Program-made: the position numbers and the translations under genes | Shown here: piece after piece, positions 53,801-63,269 of the stretch | Position numbering within the stretch: the first letter of the stretch is position 1 | How the letters are laid out: every line of letters begins with the position of its first letter | The notes under the pieces: generated by a model | What the model was told of the DNA's origin: nothing | The model's database searches: none | What the model saw: only the letters and a program-made list of their open reading frames with translations | Assembly: GCF_900460065.1 (NCBI RefSeq) | Contig: NZ_UAVD01000036.1 | Span: 1 to 64,000, forward strand | DNA length: 64,000 bases | Origin: Streptomyces griseus | GTDB taxonomy: Bacteria; Actinomycetota; Actinomycetes; Streptomycetales; Streptomycetaceae | Direction: 5' to 3'

Positions 53801-54061
53801 GGCACCGAAGACGGCGGCGACGGCGAAGGCCGCCCCGCGGTATCCGGTGCCGAATGAGCCCTCAAGGACCGCCGCTTGCAGCGACAGCAGCACCAGCACG
53901 AGAAGGGCGAGTGCATCGCCGATACCGCCGACGAGCTGGGCACTCCACAACCGCTTGAGCGGGGGAATGCGCAACAGGGCCCGTACGGCGCGCTCGCGTG
54001 AGTCTGCGGCAAGTGTGTCGGAGGTGGGGCTCACGACCGTTGGCTGCTCGGCTCGCGTCAT
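50807..54061 (-). CDS. tmk: MFS transporter-thymidylate kinase fusion with long C-terminal tail (1084 aa)
   Basis: The first 480 residues have about ten to twelve membrane helices of MFS type. They join directly to a complete thymidylate kinase (about 505-710; P-loop EGGDGAGKST near 513, TREPG, DRYIDSSVAYQG and the arginine-rich lid region RERF). The kinase makes dTDP from dTMP for DNA synthesis. After it comes a Glu/Ala/Arg-rich coiled coil (about 715-895) and an acidic, Pro-rich, disordered end. The fusion is known in streptomycetes, where a separate tmk is lacking. The role of the membrane part is not established. The start is ATG at 54061. Confidence 0.92.
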   Translation of the reverse strand: MTRAEQPTVVSPTSDTLAADSRERAVRALLRIPPLKRLWSAQLVGGIGDALALLVLVLLSLQAAVLEGSFGTGYRGAAFAVAAVFGARILSTLFFGAVLLGPLTSLTGPGGKLDRRWLMIGADGLRLALLVIAPLWIDWTPDKALMMILITVFVTGAGERLWAVAKDSAAPALLPAPPLEGAAVRPLPDHLDALRRLSLRTNFLAVPAAAVVLLAATLVGNLLGSGLEWFSFHQAALGSYVAAGLFSASISVLYFLEFPAAQTPRPRSPLEGLRRPTTGNGPDKGRTGAAPLLVAVCALLAGAVAAAAAVSVLHAHDLGGGPATFALLVLGLTGGTALGIRTARHVLPALSRRRLLALALMVTGLALLALGLVPDTATEIAIALLAGYAAGVAANTGHTLIDQETEPFRQARTTEHLQAVVRVLVALGAVAGPLLAAAIGRHRLVAGDFVFAHGGAAFTLMLLGALLLPVAALVLAKTDDRAGVPLRRDLREALRGGDPAVAPAATGFFLALEGGDGAGKSTQVEALADWIRSKGHEVVVTREPGATPIGKRLRSILLDVSSAGLSNRAEALLYAADRAEHVDSVVRPALERGAIVISDRYIDSSVAYQGAGRDLAPTEIARISRWATSGLVPHLTVLLDVDPATARERFTEAPDRLESEPAAFHERVRSGFLTLAAADPTRYLVVDAGQEPESITTVVRHRLDQLLPLSEAEIEAIEEARRQAIEEARRKAEEEAARKAEEERLEKERQEQLARLRAEEEERKQRELEEARRREAERQAEEARQRAEEARRRAEEDRRRLEAEERAREAEQERLRKQAAEEARLRKEAEAQRLEKQRKAEEALMRAEEARRRAEAEAAARTEAARAEAERAEAQRAEAERAEAAEASRASRTETSSRSSSRSEGPSVPENEITVPTPIVSPNEITQPVPAVRPEDDRPSGSGTGTDAGARSDSALPDDETAMLPRVTDERPADRRQDRDAEETAVLPPVPADRPSDRVPRGFFRDDSPAPPPAESENERTRELPQIEDPNAGGSPDRQQGRRKRPRPDWAEETPLDDLPTLADELLGGQDDDGPRGRGRRPRG

Positions 54062-54262
54062 CCGCCCAGCCTATCGGCAGCGGTGCGGTGACCGTCGGCC
54101 CGTCCGAACATATGGACGCAGACGGCTTCCGGCCATGGTGCCCGAGACCCTCTTGCGCCCGTCGCCCGGCACCTGTGCGCGGTGCCGGGCGACGGGGCGT
54201 GAAGGCTGGTGGACGAGGCGCTAGGCGCCGGGCGGCGGGGTGCGGTCCGCGCGGTGCCGGGG

Positions 54263-57154
54263 TCAGTCGTCCGACGGGGCGGCGGAGGCGGACGTCGTCT
54301 TCTTGGCGGCGGTCTTGGTGGCCGTCGCCTTCTGGGTCGTCGCCTTCTTGGCCGTCGTGGTCTTCTTGGCCGTGGTCTTCTTGGCGGCCGCGGTCTTGGT
54401 GGCCGTCGTCTTCTTCGCGGCCGTCTTCTTGGCCGTCGCCTTCTTCGCGGGGGCCTTCTTGGCCGTCTTCTTCTTGGCGGGCCCCTTGGCACGCTTCTCG
54501 GCGAGCAGCTCGTAGCCGCGCTCCGGCGTGATCTCCTCGACGCTGTCACCGGTCCGCAGCGTCGCGTTGGTCTCGCCGTCGGTGACGTACGCGCCGAAGC
54601 GGCCGTCCTTCACCACGACCGGCGCACCGCTGACCGGGTCGGTGCCCAGCTCCTTCAGCGGCGGCTTGGCGGCGGCCCGGCCGCGCTGCTTGGGCTGGGC
54701 GTAGATCGCGAGGGCCTCTTCGAGGGTGATGTCGAAAAGCTGGTCCTCGGAGGTCAGCGACCGGGAGTCGGTGCCCTTCTTCAGATACGGGCCGTAGCGG
54801 CCGTTCTGCGCGGTGATCTCCACACCCTCGGCGTCCTCGCCGACGACGCGCGGCAGCGACATCAGCTTGAGGGCGTCGGCGAGGGTGACCGTGTCCAGGG
54901 ACATGGACTTGAAGAGGGAGGCGGTCCGCGGCTTCACCGCGTTCTTGCCGGTCTTCGGCGTCCCCTCGGGCAGCACCTCGGTGACGTACGGGCCGTAGCG
55001 TCCGTCCTTGGCGATGATCTGGTTGCCGGTCGCCGGGTCGGCGCCCAGCTCGAAGTCGCCGCTGGGCTTGGCCAGCAGTTCCTCGGCGAGCTCGACGGTC
55101 AGCTCGTCGGGGGCCAGGTCCTCGGGCACGTCGGCCCGCTGGTGGCCCTCGGCGTCCTTCTCGCCCCGCTCGATGTACGGGCCGTAGCGGCCGACGCGGA
55201 GCTTGATGTCGTTGCCGACCGGGAAGGAGGAGATCTCCCGGGCGTCGATCGCGCCGAGGTCGGTGACCAGGGCCTTCAGGCCTCCGAGGTGGTCGCCGTC
55301 GCCGTTGCCCGCGTCGGAGGCCGATCCGGCTCCGGCGGTGTCGTCACCGGCGTCGGCGCCGAAGTAGAAGCGCTTGAGCCACGGCACGGACTGGGCCTCG
55401 CCCCGCGAGATGCGGTCGAGGTCGTCCTCCATGCGGGCGGTGAAGTCGTAGTCGACGAGCCGGCCGAAGTGCTTCTCCAGCAGGTTGACCACGGCGAAGG
55501 ACAGGAACGACGGGACGAGAGCCGTGCCCTTCTTGAAGACGTAACCGCGGTCCAGGATGGTCCCGATGATCGAGGCGTACGTGGAGGGGCGGCCGATCTC
55601 GCGCTCCTCCAGTTCCTTGACCAGCGAGGCCTCGGTGTAGCGGGCCGGGGGCTTGGTGGCGTGCCCGTCGACCGTGATCTCGTCGGCGGACAGGGCGTCG
55701 CCCTCGGCCACCTGCGGCAGCCGGCGCTCGCGGTCGTCCAGCTCGGCGTTCGGGTCGTCGGCGCCCTCGACGTACGCCTTCATGAAGCCGTGGAAGGTGA
55801 TCGTCTTGCCGGAGGCCGAGAACTCGGCGTCGCGGCCGTCGCTCGCCCGGCCACCGATCTTGACGGTGACCGAGTTACCGGTGGCGTCCTTCATCTGGGA
55901 GGCGACGGTCCGCTTCCAGATCAGCTCGTAGAGCCGGAACTGGTCGCCGGTGAGGCCGGTCTCGGCGGGGGTGCGGAAGCGGTCGCCGGAGGGGCGGATC
56001 GCCTCGTGCGCCTCCTGCGCGTTCTTGACCTTCCCGGCGTACGTACGCGGCTTCTCGGGGAGGTAGCTCGCCCCGTACAACTGCGTGACCTGGGCCCGGG
56101 CCGCGGCGACCGCGGTGTCCGAGAGGGTCGTGGAGTCGGTACGCATATAGGTGATGAAGCCGTTCTCGTACAGCTTCTGCGCCACCTGCATGGTGGCCTT
56201 CGCCCCGAAGCCCAGCTTGCGGCTCGCCTCCTGCTGGAGGGTCGTCGTCCGGAAGGGGGCGTACGGGGAGCGGCGGTACGGCTTCGACTCGACGGACCGG
56301 ACCGTGAAGGAGGAGTCGGCGAGCGCGGCGGCGAGCGCGCGGGCGTTCGTCTCGTCCAGGTGCAGGGTCTGGGCGGAGCCGGCCTTGAGCTGCCCGTCGG
56401 GGCCGAAGTCGCGGCCCTGGGCGATGCGGCGGCCGTCGACCGCGCTGAGGCGGGCGGTGAGGTTCGAGGGGTCGGAGGCGTCACCGGTGCGGCCGGTGGC
56501 GAACTTTCCGGTCAGGTCCCAGTACTCGGCGGAGCGGAAGGCGATGCGCTCGCGCTCCCGCTCGACGACGAGGCGGGTGGCGACGGACTGGACGCGGCCC
56601 GCCGAGAGCTTCGGCATGACCTTCTTCCACAGGACCGGCGAGACCTCGTAGCCGTAGAGGCGGTCGAGGATGCGGCGGGTCTCCTGGGCGTCGACCATGC
56701 GCTGGTTGAGCTCGCGCGGGTTGGCGACGGCGGCCCGGATCGCGTCCTTGGTGATCTCGTGGAAGACCATCCGGTGGACCGGGACCTTGGGCCGCAGGAC
56801 TTCCTGGAGGTGCCACGCGATGGCTTCGCCCTCGCGGTCCTCATCGGTGGCGAGGAAGAGTTCATCGGACTCGGCCAGCAGCTGCTTGAGCTTCCTGACC
56901 TGCGCCTTCTTGTCGGCGTTGACGACATAGATGGGCTGGAAGTCGTGCTCGACGTCCACCCCGAGGCGGCGGACCTCGCCGGTGTACTCGTCCGGCACCT
57001 CGGCCGCGCCGTTCGGGAGGTCGCGGATGTGCCCGACGCTCGCCTCGACGACGTATCCGGGGCCGAGATAGCCCTTGATCGTCTTCGCCTTGGCAGGCGA
57101 CTCGACGATGACGAGTCGGCGGCCGCCCTGTGCGGTCTCGCTGGTCGGGGACAA
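54263..57154 (-). CDS. topA: DNA topoisomerase I (963 aa)
   Basis: Type IA topoisomerase. The Toprim domain (VIVESPAKAKTI) is at the N-terminus, with acidic metal ligands in ATDEDREGEA. The active-site Tyr336 is in GFITYMRTDST. The C-terminal domains include several repeated YGPY motifs and end in a Lys/Ala/Thr-rich tail (AKK repeats, about 900-955) typical of actinobacteria, which aids DNA binding and processivity. I place the start at TTG 57154 (SPTSETAQGG), which matches the family's N-terminus; an upstream in-frame ATG would add residues that do not fit the family. Confidence 0.95.
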   Translation of the reverse strand: MSPTSETAQGGRRLVIVESPAKAKTIKGYLGPGYVVEASVGHIRDLPNGAAEVPDEYTGEVRRLGVDVEHDFQPIYVVNADKKAQVRKLKQLLAESDELFLATDEDREGEAIAWHLQEVLRPKVPVHRMVFHEITKDAIRAAVANPRELNQRMVDAQETRRILDRLYGYEVSPVLWKKVMPKLSAGRVQSVATRLVVERERERIAFRSAEYWDLTGKFATGRTGDASDPSNLTARLSAVDGRRIAQGRDFGPDGQLKAGSAQTLHLDETNARALAAALADSSFTVRSVESKPYRRSPYAPFRTTTLQQEASRKLGFGAKATMQVAQKLYENGFITYMRTDSTTLSDTAVAAARAQVTQLYGASYLPEKPRTYAGKVKNAQEAHEAIRPSGDRFRTPAETGLTGDQFRLYELIWKRTVASQMKDATGNSVTVKIGGRASDGRDAEFSASGKTITFHGFMKAYVEGADDPNAELDDRERRLPQVAEGDALSADEITVDGHATKPPARYTEASLVKELEEREIGRPSTYASIIGTILDRGYVFKKGTALVPSFLSFAVVNLLEKHFGRLVDYDFTARMEDDLDRISRGEAQSVPWLKRFYFGADAGDDTAGAGSASDAGNGDGDHLGGLKALVTDLGAIDAREISSFPVGNDIKLRVGRYGPYIERGEKDAEGHQRADVPEDLAPDELTVELAEELLAKPSGDFELGADPATGNQIIAKDGRYGPYVTEVLPEGTPKTGKNAVKPRTASLFKSMSLDTVTLADALKLMSLPRVVGEDAEGVEITAQNGRYGPYLKKGTDSRSLTSEDQLFDITLEEALAIYAQPKQRGRAAAKPPLKELGTDPVSGAPVVVKDGRFGAYVTDGETNATLRTGDSVEEITPERGYELLAEKRAKGPAKKKTAKKAPAKKATAKKTAAKKTTATKTAAAKKTTAKKTTTAKKATTQKATATKTAAKKTTSASAAPSDD

Positions 57155-57434
57155 CTTCGCTCTTCTCTCCGGTCGACACTCGATGGGCATCCGGGCGGCG
57201 TCATGACGCCGCCCGCGGTGCTGTCGCTGCGGAGTGTGACGGTACAACCCGCCCCCGTGTCAAACGGCAAAAGCCCGCAACGGCCACTCGAACGGTAACC
57301 CGACTTCCGCCATTCCTGCCGCCCGGACCGCCGGGTCCGCACCACGCGGAGGCTTGGCCGGCGTCTTTTCGGAGGTGGTCGCGGTGTCCGCCGGGCGACC
57401 GGCGGACCGGGCGCCGCCCTGCCGGGAGCGGGGA

Positions 57435-57632
57435 TCAGACGAGCGTGTAGCACCACACGCCGAGGCCGAGGAAAACCACGCCGAAGAGGGTCGTGAGCGC
57501 GGTGGAGGCGACGGGGCTCACACCGTGCGCCACCGGCGCGCGGTGCAGGGCTCGCGCCCCTGTCCAGATCAGGAGGGCGGCGCCGAACAGCGCCAGGGCC
57601 GTACCGGCGAAGACTGCTGAGACGCTCTCCAT
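57435..57632 (-). CDS. Small two-helix membrane protein (65 aa)
   Basis: Two hydrophobic segments (AVFAGTALALFGAALLIW and LTTLFGVVFLGLGVWCY) are separated by a short loop with His and Arg. GGGAG lies 6 nt before the ATG. No recognised family. It is located between topA and the methyltransferase gene. Confidence 0.6.
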   Translation of the reverse strand: MESVSAVFAGTALALFGAALLIWTGARALHRAPVAHGVSPVASTALTTLFGVVFLGLGVWCYTLV

Positions 57633-58100
57633 GTCGTACTCCCGGACCGTCGTGGCGAACCGCCCGGGGCGGGCGGGCCGGCCGGTCCCGGAGCCGGACC
57701 TCGGCGGCCCGGCACGGGGAGGTTGTCACCCCGGGGCATCGCCCACACGAACCCGGGGTGAACAGCACTCCCCCGCCGACCGGCGGAACCCCAACGGCCG
57801 CATCCGGACCGCGTCGACCGCGTACGGACCGCATCGGCCGCGTACGGACCGCGCGGCGACGGCCCGGGGACCGCCCGGGGACCCCACGACCGGAACGCGC
57901 GCGCAGGGGGCGCCGGAGGACGCGCCTCACGGGAAGCCACTGGTGGGGAGGGCGGCGCCGCCCGACCGGGGAGCACCCCTGCCGCGTACCGGAAGACGGC
58001 GGCGGTCACCCGCCCCGTACCGGTGTACGGCGACGGTCACCGCCCTACGGACTCGGCCTCCCCCTCGCACCTTCCTTCGTACGGGCGGCCCGATCCCGCC
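57633..58100. other. Intergenic region, 468 bp, with a 20-bp direct repeat
   Basis: No gene is supported. It contains two tandem 20-bp units (57807-57826, 57827-57846, core gaccgcatcggccgcgtacg) and the start of a third. Other reading frames are Arg/Pro-rich by-products of the GC content. Confidence 0.5.
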
Positions 58101-59633
58101 CTACTGGCCCCGCGGCACGGCGGCGGGCGCCGGTTCCAGGAAGCCCTCCTCGACCAGGAGCCGGATCGCCTGCGGGGTGCGGTCGCGCAGGAGCACCGGG
58201 TCCTCCGCCATCAACTGCGCGATGGCGTCCAGGATCCGCCCGGCGGGCAGCGAACCGTCGCACACACCGGCGAACCCGGCGGCCACCGCGTCGACCTTGG
58301 TCGCCCGCATCATGCCGCGGTGCTGACGCAGCACCACATGCTCGGGGTCCTCCGCGCCCGGCAGGCCGACCTGCTCCTGCACGACCTCGGCGGCGAGGAC
58401 GAAGTGGCCGGCGAGGAGCGCCGCGTCGTCCTGGTCTCGGAGGTAGTCCTGGCGGGCGAAATGCTCCTGGACGGCCTGCCCGAGCGGCTGCTGCACCGCG
58501 TGCGGCCACTCCTCGACCAGGATCGAGGGGTTCCCGGCCTCGGCCGCGGCGGACTTGCGCAGGGTGATCCAGCCGAACCCGACGGCCGTGGCGCCCCGCG
58601 CCTCGAACTCGTCGAGCCACGCCTCGTACCGCTCGGCGTACTCGGCCGGGTCGCTGCGGTGGTCGCCGCTGTCCCGCAGCCACAGCTCGGCGTACTGCGT
58701 GACGTCCTGGACCTCGCGCTGGACGATCCAGGCGTCACAGCCGTACGGCACCCAGGAGCGCAGCCGGTCCTGCCACTCCTCGCCCTCCACGTGCTGCCAG
58801 TTGGCGAGGAACTGGGCGTAGCCCCCCTCGTTCAGATGGGCGCCGGACTGCTGCACCAGCGCCCGGCACAGGTCGTCGCCGCCCATGCCGCCGTCCCGGT
58901 AGGTGAGACGGGCGCCCGGCGAGATGACGAACGGCGGGTTGGAGACGATCAGGTCGAACGTGTCGGAGCCCACCGGCTCGAAGAGGGAACCCTCGCGCAG
59001 GTCGGCGGGGGCGGCGCCGGACAGGGCGAGGGTGAGCCGGGTGAACTCCAGGGCACGGGGGTTGAGGTCGGTGGCGGTGACCCGGCTCGCGTGCTGGGCG
59101 GCGTGCAACGCCTGGATGCCGGAGCCCGTACCGATGTCGAGGGCGGAGGCGACCGGGGCCCGGACGGTGATCCCGGCGAGGGTGGTGGAGGCTCCGCCGA
59201 CTCCGAGGACGACACCCTCCTCGCGCGAGCCGATCCCGCCCGCGCCGCCGACCGCGCACCCGAGGTCGGACACGATGAACCAGTCCTCGCCGTCCGGCCC
59301 CCCGTACGGCCGTACGTCGACGCCCGCGCGGACCGTGCCGTCGTCCGCCGCCCGGGTCACCCAGCCGTCCGCGACGCACTCGGCGAGCGGCAGGGCGGCC
59401 CGTGCCCGTTCCTCGGCGACGGGACGTTGCAGCAGGAACAGCCGCACCAGCGTGTCGAGCGGGGTGTCACCCCGGGTGGCCCGCAGGGCGGGGACCGTCT
59501 CGCTGCGGGCGAGGGCGGCATAGGCGGGGGCGCCGAGGCGGTCGAGGAGCCCGTCCGCGGTGAAGTCCGCGGCGAGCAGGGCCTCACGGAGGACGGCGGC
59601 GTGGTCGGGTGCGGGAAGGCTGCTCTTACTCAC
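58101..59633 (-). CDS. Class I SAM-dependent methyltransferase (510 aa)
   Basis: N-terminal region of about 130 residues of unknown fold, then a Rossmann methyltransferase with ALDIGTGSGIQAL (SAM binding, near 165-180), ATDLNPRAL and the NPPF motif, which points to methylation of an amide or exocyclic amino group, as in HemK/PrmC and rRNA enzymes. The target is unknown. The start is uncertain: GTG at 59633 (SKSSLPAP) is preferred, and a GTG at 59684 would add 17 residues but lies in the terminator hairpin of the previous gene. It is part of the conserved topA-hppA block. Confidence 0.88.
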   Translation of the reverse strand: MSKSSLPAPDHAAVLREALLAADFTADGLLDRLGAPAYAALARSETVPALRATRGDTPLDTLVRLFLLQRPVAEERARAALPLAECVADGWVTRAADDGTVRAGVDVRPYGGPDGEDWFIVSDLGCAVGGAGGIGSREEGVVLGVGGASTTLAGITVRAPVASALDIGTGSGIQALHAAQHASRVTATDLNPRALEFTRLTLALSGAAPADLREGSLFEPVGSDTFDLIVSNPPFVISPGARLTYRDGGMGGDDLCRALVQQSGAHLNEGGYAQFLANWQHVEGEEWQDRLRSWVPYGCDAWIVQREVQDVTQYAELWLRDSGDHRSDPAEYAERYEAWLDEFEARGATAVGFGWITLRKSAAAEAGNPSILVEEWPHAVQQPLGQAVQEHFARQDYLRDQDDAALLAGHFVLAAEVVQEQVGLPGAEDPEHVVLRQHRGMMRATKVDAVAAGFAGVCDGSLPAGRILDAIAQLMAEDPVLLRDRTPQAIRLLVEEGFLEPAPAAVPRGQ

Positions 59634-59668
59634 CCACCCATTGTGTCCGCTCCCACCCACAACGGCAG

Positions 59669-59699
59669 CGGCCCGGACACCCACCGGGTGTCCGGGCCG
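59669..59699 (-). terminator. Terminator of lipoprotein gene
   Basis: Perfect 14-bp arms, cggcccggacaccc (59669-59682) and gggtgtccgggccg (59686-59699), with a 3-nt loop. It lies 12 nt past the lipoprotein stop. Confidence 0.8.
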
Positions 59700-59711
59700 G
59701 AAGAACGGCGC

Positions 59712-60398
59712 TCAGCCCTTCTTCTCCGCGGAGTCCTCGTCCGCGGATCCCTTGTCCGCGGCCCCCTTCTCCGTCGAGTCGCTCGTGTCGGCGTCCGCGC
59801 CCTCGGCGGAGGCGTCGGATCCGGCCGCCGAGGAGCCGGAGGGGCCGGTCGAGGCAGTCGGCTTCTGGCAGCCCTTCTGCTTCGACATCGCGACGCCGAC
59901 CTCACCGGACTGGAGCTTCTTCAGGGCCTGGTCACCGCTGGTGCTGATCTTGTTCAGCTCGTCGGCGATGCCCTTCAGCCCGTCGGCGAACTTCGCCTGG
60001 TCCTTCGTGTCGAGCGCGTCGACGTCGGTCTTGAGGTCGGCGTACGCCTTGGAGGAGGCGTTGAGCTCCTTGACCGCTTCCTTCTGCGTGGTCTCGCCGT
60101 CGTCCACCGGCGGCGGACCGGCGGAGTCCACGGCGGCGCCCAACGACTTGTACGCCTGGGAGATCTGCTGGAAGGCGGCCGAGTCGGTCTTCTGGACGTC
60201 GGCGGGCTTGCTGTTGTCCGCGGTCTGCTGCTGGATGGACGCGTTGGCGTTGGCGATCTTCTGCAGTTGCGGCTGAACCTGGTCGCAGACCTTCTTGGCC
60301 CAGTCGTTGACCTTGTTGTCACTGTCGTCGCTGCAGCCCGACAGCGTCAGTACGAGTACCGCACCGCCGGACAGTGCGGCTGCAAGCTTCTTGTTCAC
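59712..60398 (-). CDS. Small secreted lipoprotein of unknown function (228 aa)
   Basis: The GTG start (MNKKLAAALSGG) is followed by a hydrophobic stretch and lipobox LTLSGC, so the protein is anchored outside the membrane. The body (about 25-170) is helical and Lys/Asp/Gln-rich without recognised motifs. The end is a disordered Ser/Ala/Glu tail. GGAAGGGA lies about 8-10 nt before the GTG. It is conserved in position next to hppA in streptomycetes (from memory). Confidence 0.85.
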   Translation of the reverse strand: MNKKLAAALSGGAVLVLTLSGCSDDSDNKVNDWAKKVCDQVQPQLQKIANANASIQQQTADNSKPADVQKTDSAAFQQISQAYKSLGAAVDSAGPPPVDDGETTQKEAVKELNASSKAYADLKTDVDALDTKDQAKFADGLKGIADELNKISTSGDQALKKLQSGEVGVAMSKQKGCQKPTASTGPSGSSAAGSDASAEGADADTSDSTEKGAADKGSADEDSAEKKG

Positions 60399-60842
60399 CG
60401 GATGGGTCCCTTCCAAGGCTCTCGGCCCGGAACTTACACGTCGAGGGGACGACAGCCGGGTGCCGGTCATCCGGTGTGCATGCTTTTGAAGCCATTTGCA
60501 CCAAGGGAAATGAGGGAGACGCCACTCGCGTCGAGAATCGGACGCACGCTCGATCACTCATCCGAAAGGGATCGGGACGGGCGACGGAGGAGGCGGAGAA
60601 GCGACGTTCGAGGCCGGAGAGGATCCGGAGGCCGGGCGTGCGCAACGAGGCAGGCACGGGCCAACGGGCCGGAGACAGCAGCGACAGCCCGGAGGCAGGG
60701 TGGAGGACGGGGCCGAGGGCGGGGCGGAGAACGGGGCGGAGGACGGGGCGGACGGCGCGTCAGCGCGCGCCGTCCGCCCGCTTCCTGATTTCGCGTCACA
60801 CCGCCCGCGGGACACGCAACCGGCGCACCACCCTGGTTACGC
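60399..60842. other. Intergenic region, 444 bp, with 12-bp repeats
   Basis: No gene is supported. Four 12-bp units of ggacggggcgga (60705-60752) run directly into the hppA terminator. Confidence 0.5.
60746..60779 (-). terminator. Strong terminator of hppA
   Basis: Perfect 14-bp arms, gggcggacggcgcg (60746-60759) and cgcgccgtccgccc (60766-60779), with a 6-nt loop, 63 nt past the hppA stop. Confidence 0.8.
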
Positions 60843-63269
60843 TCACGGGGCCGCCGCGGGATCGGGCGCGGGGACCGAGGGGCCGCCACCCGAGCCGTCG
60901 TCGTCGCCCACGGCGATGCCGCGCCGCCTGGAGACATGGACCGCGCCGACGATGATCCCGATGGCGACGACGGCCACCAGCGCCCGCACCCACGGGTTGG
61001 CGTCCGCCCCATAGCTGAACTGCACGATCGCCGGGGCGATGAGCAGGGCCACCAGGTTCATCACCTTCAGCAGCGGGTTGATCGCGGGACCCGCGGTGTC
61101 CTTGAACGGGTCGCCGACCGTGTCGCCGATCACGGTGGCGGCATGGGCCTCGCTGCCCTTGCCGCCGTGGTGGCCGTCCTCGACGAGTTTCTTGGCGTTG
61201 TCCCAGGCGCCCCCGGAGTTGGCGAGGAACACGGCCATCAGCGTGCCCGTGGCGATCGCCCCGGCGAGGTACGAGCCGAGGGCGCCGACGCCGAGGGTGA
61301 AGCCGACCGCGATCGGCGCCAGGACCGCGAGCAGGCCGGGCGTGGCCAGTTCGCGCAGGGCGTCGCGGGTGCAGATGTCGACGACGCGCCCGTACTCCGG
61401 TTTCTCCGAGTGGTCCATGATCCCGGGGTGCTCGCGGAACTGCCGCCTGACCTCGTAGACCACGGATCCGGCGGACCGGGACACGGCGTTGATGGCCAGC
61501 CCGGAGAACAGGAAGACGACCGCGGCGCCCAGGATCAGGCCGACGAGGTTGTTGGGCTGCGAGATGTCCAGGCTCAGCCCCAGCTCGCCCGCCCCGGCCC
61601 CGACCTCCTCCACCGCCGTGGCGATGGCGTCGCGGTAGGACCCGAAGAGGGCCGCCGCCGCCAGGACGGCGGTGGCGATGGCGATGCCCTTGGTGATGGC
61701 CTTGGTCGTGTTGCCGACCGCGTCCAGGTCGGTGAGCACCTGGGCGCCGGCCCCCGTGACGTCCCCGGACATCTCGGCGATGCCCTGGGCGTTGTCGGAG
61801 ACCGGCCCGAAGGTGTCCATGGCCACGATGACGCCCACCGTGGTGAGGAGCCCCGTCCCGGCGAGGGCGACCGCGAAGAGGGCCAGCATGATCGACGTAC
61901 CGCCCAGCAGGAACGCCCCGTAGACGCCCAGGCTGATCAGCAGTGCGGTGTACACGGCCGATTCCAGGCCGATGGAGATGCCCGCGAGCACCACGGTGGC
62001 CGGGCCGGTGAGCGAGGACTTCCCGATGTCCCGCACCGGGCGGCGGTTGGTCTCGGTGAAGTAGCCGGTGAGCTGCTGGATGAGCGCCGCCAGGACGATG
62101 CCGATGGCCACCGCGACCAGGGCGAAGATCCGCGGGTCGCCACCGTGCCCGGCGATCGCCTCGTCGGTGACCCCGTCCAGCTCGGCGTAGGAGGAGGGCA
62201 GGTAGGTGAAGGCGGCGACGGCCACCAGGGCGAGTGAGATGACGGCGGAGATGAAGAAGCCGCGGTTGATCGCGGTCATGCCACTGCGGTCGGCGCGGCG
62301 CGGGGCCACGGCGAAGATCCCGATCATCGCGGTGACGACGCCGATCGCCGGAACCATCAGGGGGAAGGCGAGGCCGGAGTCGCCGAACGCGGCCGTACCG
62401 AGGATGAGCGCGGCGACGAGCGTCACGGCGTACGACTCGAAGAGGTCGGCGGCCATGCCGGCGCAGTCACCGACGTTGTCCCCCACGTTGTCGGCGATGG
62501 TGGCGGCGTTGCGCGGGTCGTCCTCCGGGATGCCCTGCTCCACCTTGCCCACCAGGTCGGCGCCCACGTCCGCCGCCTTCGTGAAGATCCCGCCGCCGAC
62601 CCTCATGAACATGGCGATCAGCGCCGCGCCCAGGCCGAACCCCTCCAGCACCTTGGGCGCGTCGGCGGCGTAGACGAGCACCACGCAGGAGGCCCCGAGC
62701 AGGCCGAGACCCACCGTGATCATTCCGACCACGCCACCGGTACGGAAAGCGATCTTCATCGCTTTGTGCGAGACAGCGGTGAGATCCTTTTCCGGCTCGC
62801 CTTCCGCCGGAGTCGCCTCACGCGCGGCAGCGGCCACCCGCACATTGCTCCGTACGGCGAGCCGCATGCCGATGTATCCGGTCGCCGCCGAGAAAAGCGC
62901 ACCGACCAGAAAGAAGAGGGAACGCCCGGCGCGCTGCGACCAGTTGTCGGCCGGCAGCAGGAACAAGAGGAAGAACACGACGACGGAGAAGACACCGACC
63001 GTGCGCAGTTGTCGGGCCAGGTAGGCGTTCGCGCCCTCCTGGACCGCCGCGGCGATCTCCTTCATGCGCCCGGTGCCCTCGCCGGCCGCCAGGACCTGGC
63101 GTACGAGCAGCTGCGCGACGATCAGCGCGGCGACGGCGACGACCGCCACCACGATGACGATCAGCCGGTTGCCGTCGGTGAGTACCGCCGCCGCGAGGGA
63201 GACGGGTCGATCGGAAAGTGCGGATTCTTGCGTCAGTGCTGCCATGGGGGTGGTGAAGAACTCCGCCAT
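60843..63269 (-). CDS. hppA: Proton-translocating membrane pyrophosphatase (808 aa)
   Basis: Large integral membrane protein with about sixteen helices. It hydrolyses pyrophosphate and pumps protons out of the cytoplasm. Visible family motifs are GGGIFTKAADVGADLVGKVE (here as key residues GGGIFTKAADVGAD), DNVGDNVGDCAG and DTVGDPFKDTAGP. Lys in GNTTKA marks the potassium-independent class. AGGAGG lies 5 nt before the ATG at 63269, which is preferred over an upstream in-frame codon. The C-terminal tail is Gly/Pro-rich. Confidence 0.96.
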   Translation of the reverse strand: MAEFFTTPMAALTQESALSDRPVSLAAAVLTDGNRLIVIVVAVVAVAALIVAQLLVRQVLAAGEGTGRMKEIAAAVQEGANAYLARQLRTVGVFSVVVFFLLFLLPADNWSQRAGRSLFFLVGALFSAATGYIGMRLAVRSNVRVAAAAREATPAEGEPEKDLTAVSHKAMKIAFRTGGVVGMITVGLGLLGASCVVLVYAADAPKVLEGFGLGAALIAMFMRVGGGIFTKAADVGADLVGKVEQGIPEDDPRNAATIADNVGDNVGDCAGMAADLFESYAVTLVAALILGTAAFGDSGLAFPLMVPAIGVVTAMIGIFAVAPRRADRSGMTAINRGFFISAVISLALVAVAAFTYLPSSYAELDGVTDEAIAGHGGDPRIFALVAVAIGIVLAALIQQLTGYFTETNRRPVRDIGKSSLTGPATVVLAGISIGLESAVYTALLISLGVYGAFLLGGTSIMLALFAVALAGTGLLTTVGVIVAMDTFGPVSDNAQGIAEMSGDVTGAGAQVLTDLDAVGNTTKAITKGIAIATAVLAAAALFGSYRDAIATAVEEVGAGAGELGLSLDISQPNNLVGLILGAAVVFLFSGLAINAVSRSAGSVVYEVRRQFREHPGIMDHSEKPEYGRVVDICTRDALRELATPGLLAVLAPIAVGFTLGVGALGSYLAGAIATGTLMAVFLANSGGAWDNAKKLVEDGHHGGKGSEAHAATVIGDTVGDPFKDTAGPAINPLLKVMNLVALLIAPAIVQFSYGADANPWVRALVAVVAIGIIVGAVHVSRRRGIAVGDDDGSGGGPSVPAPDPAAAP

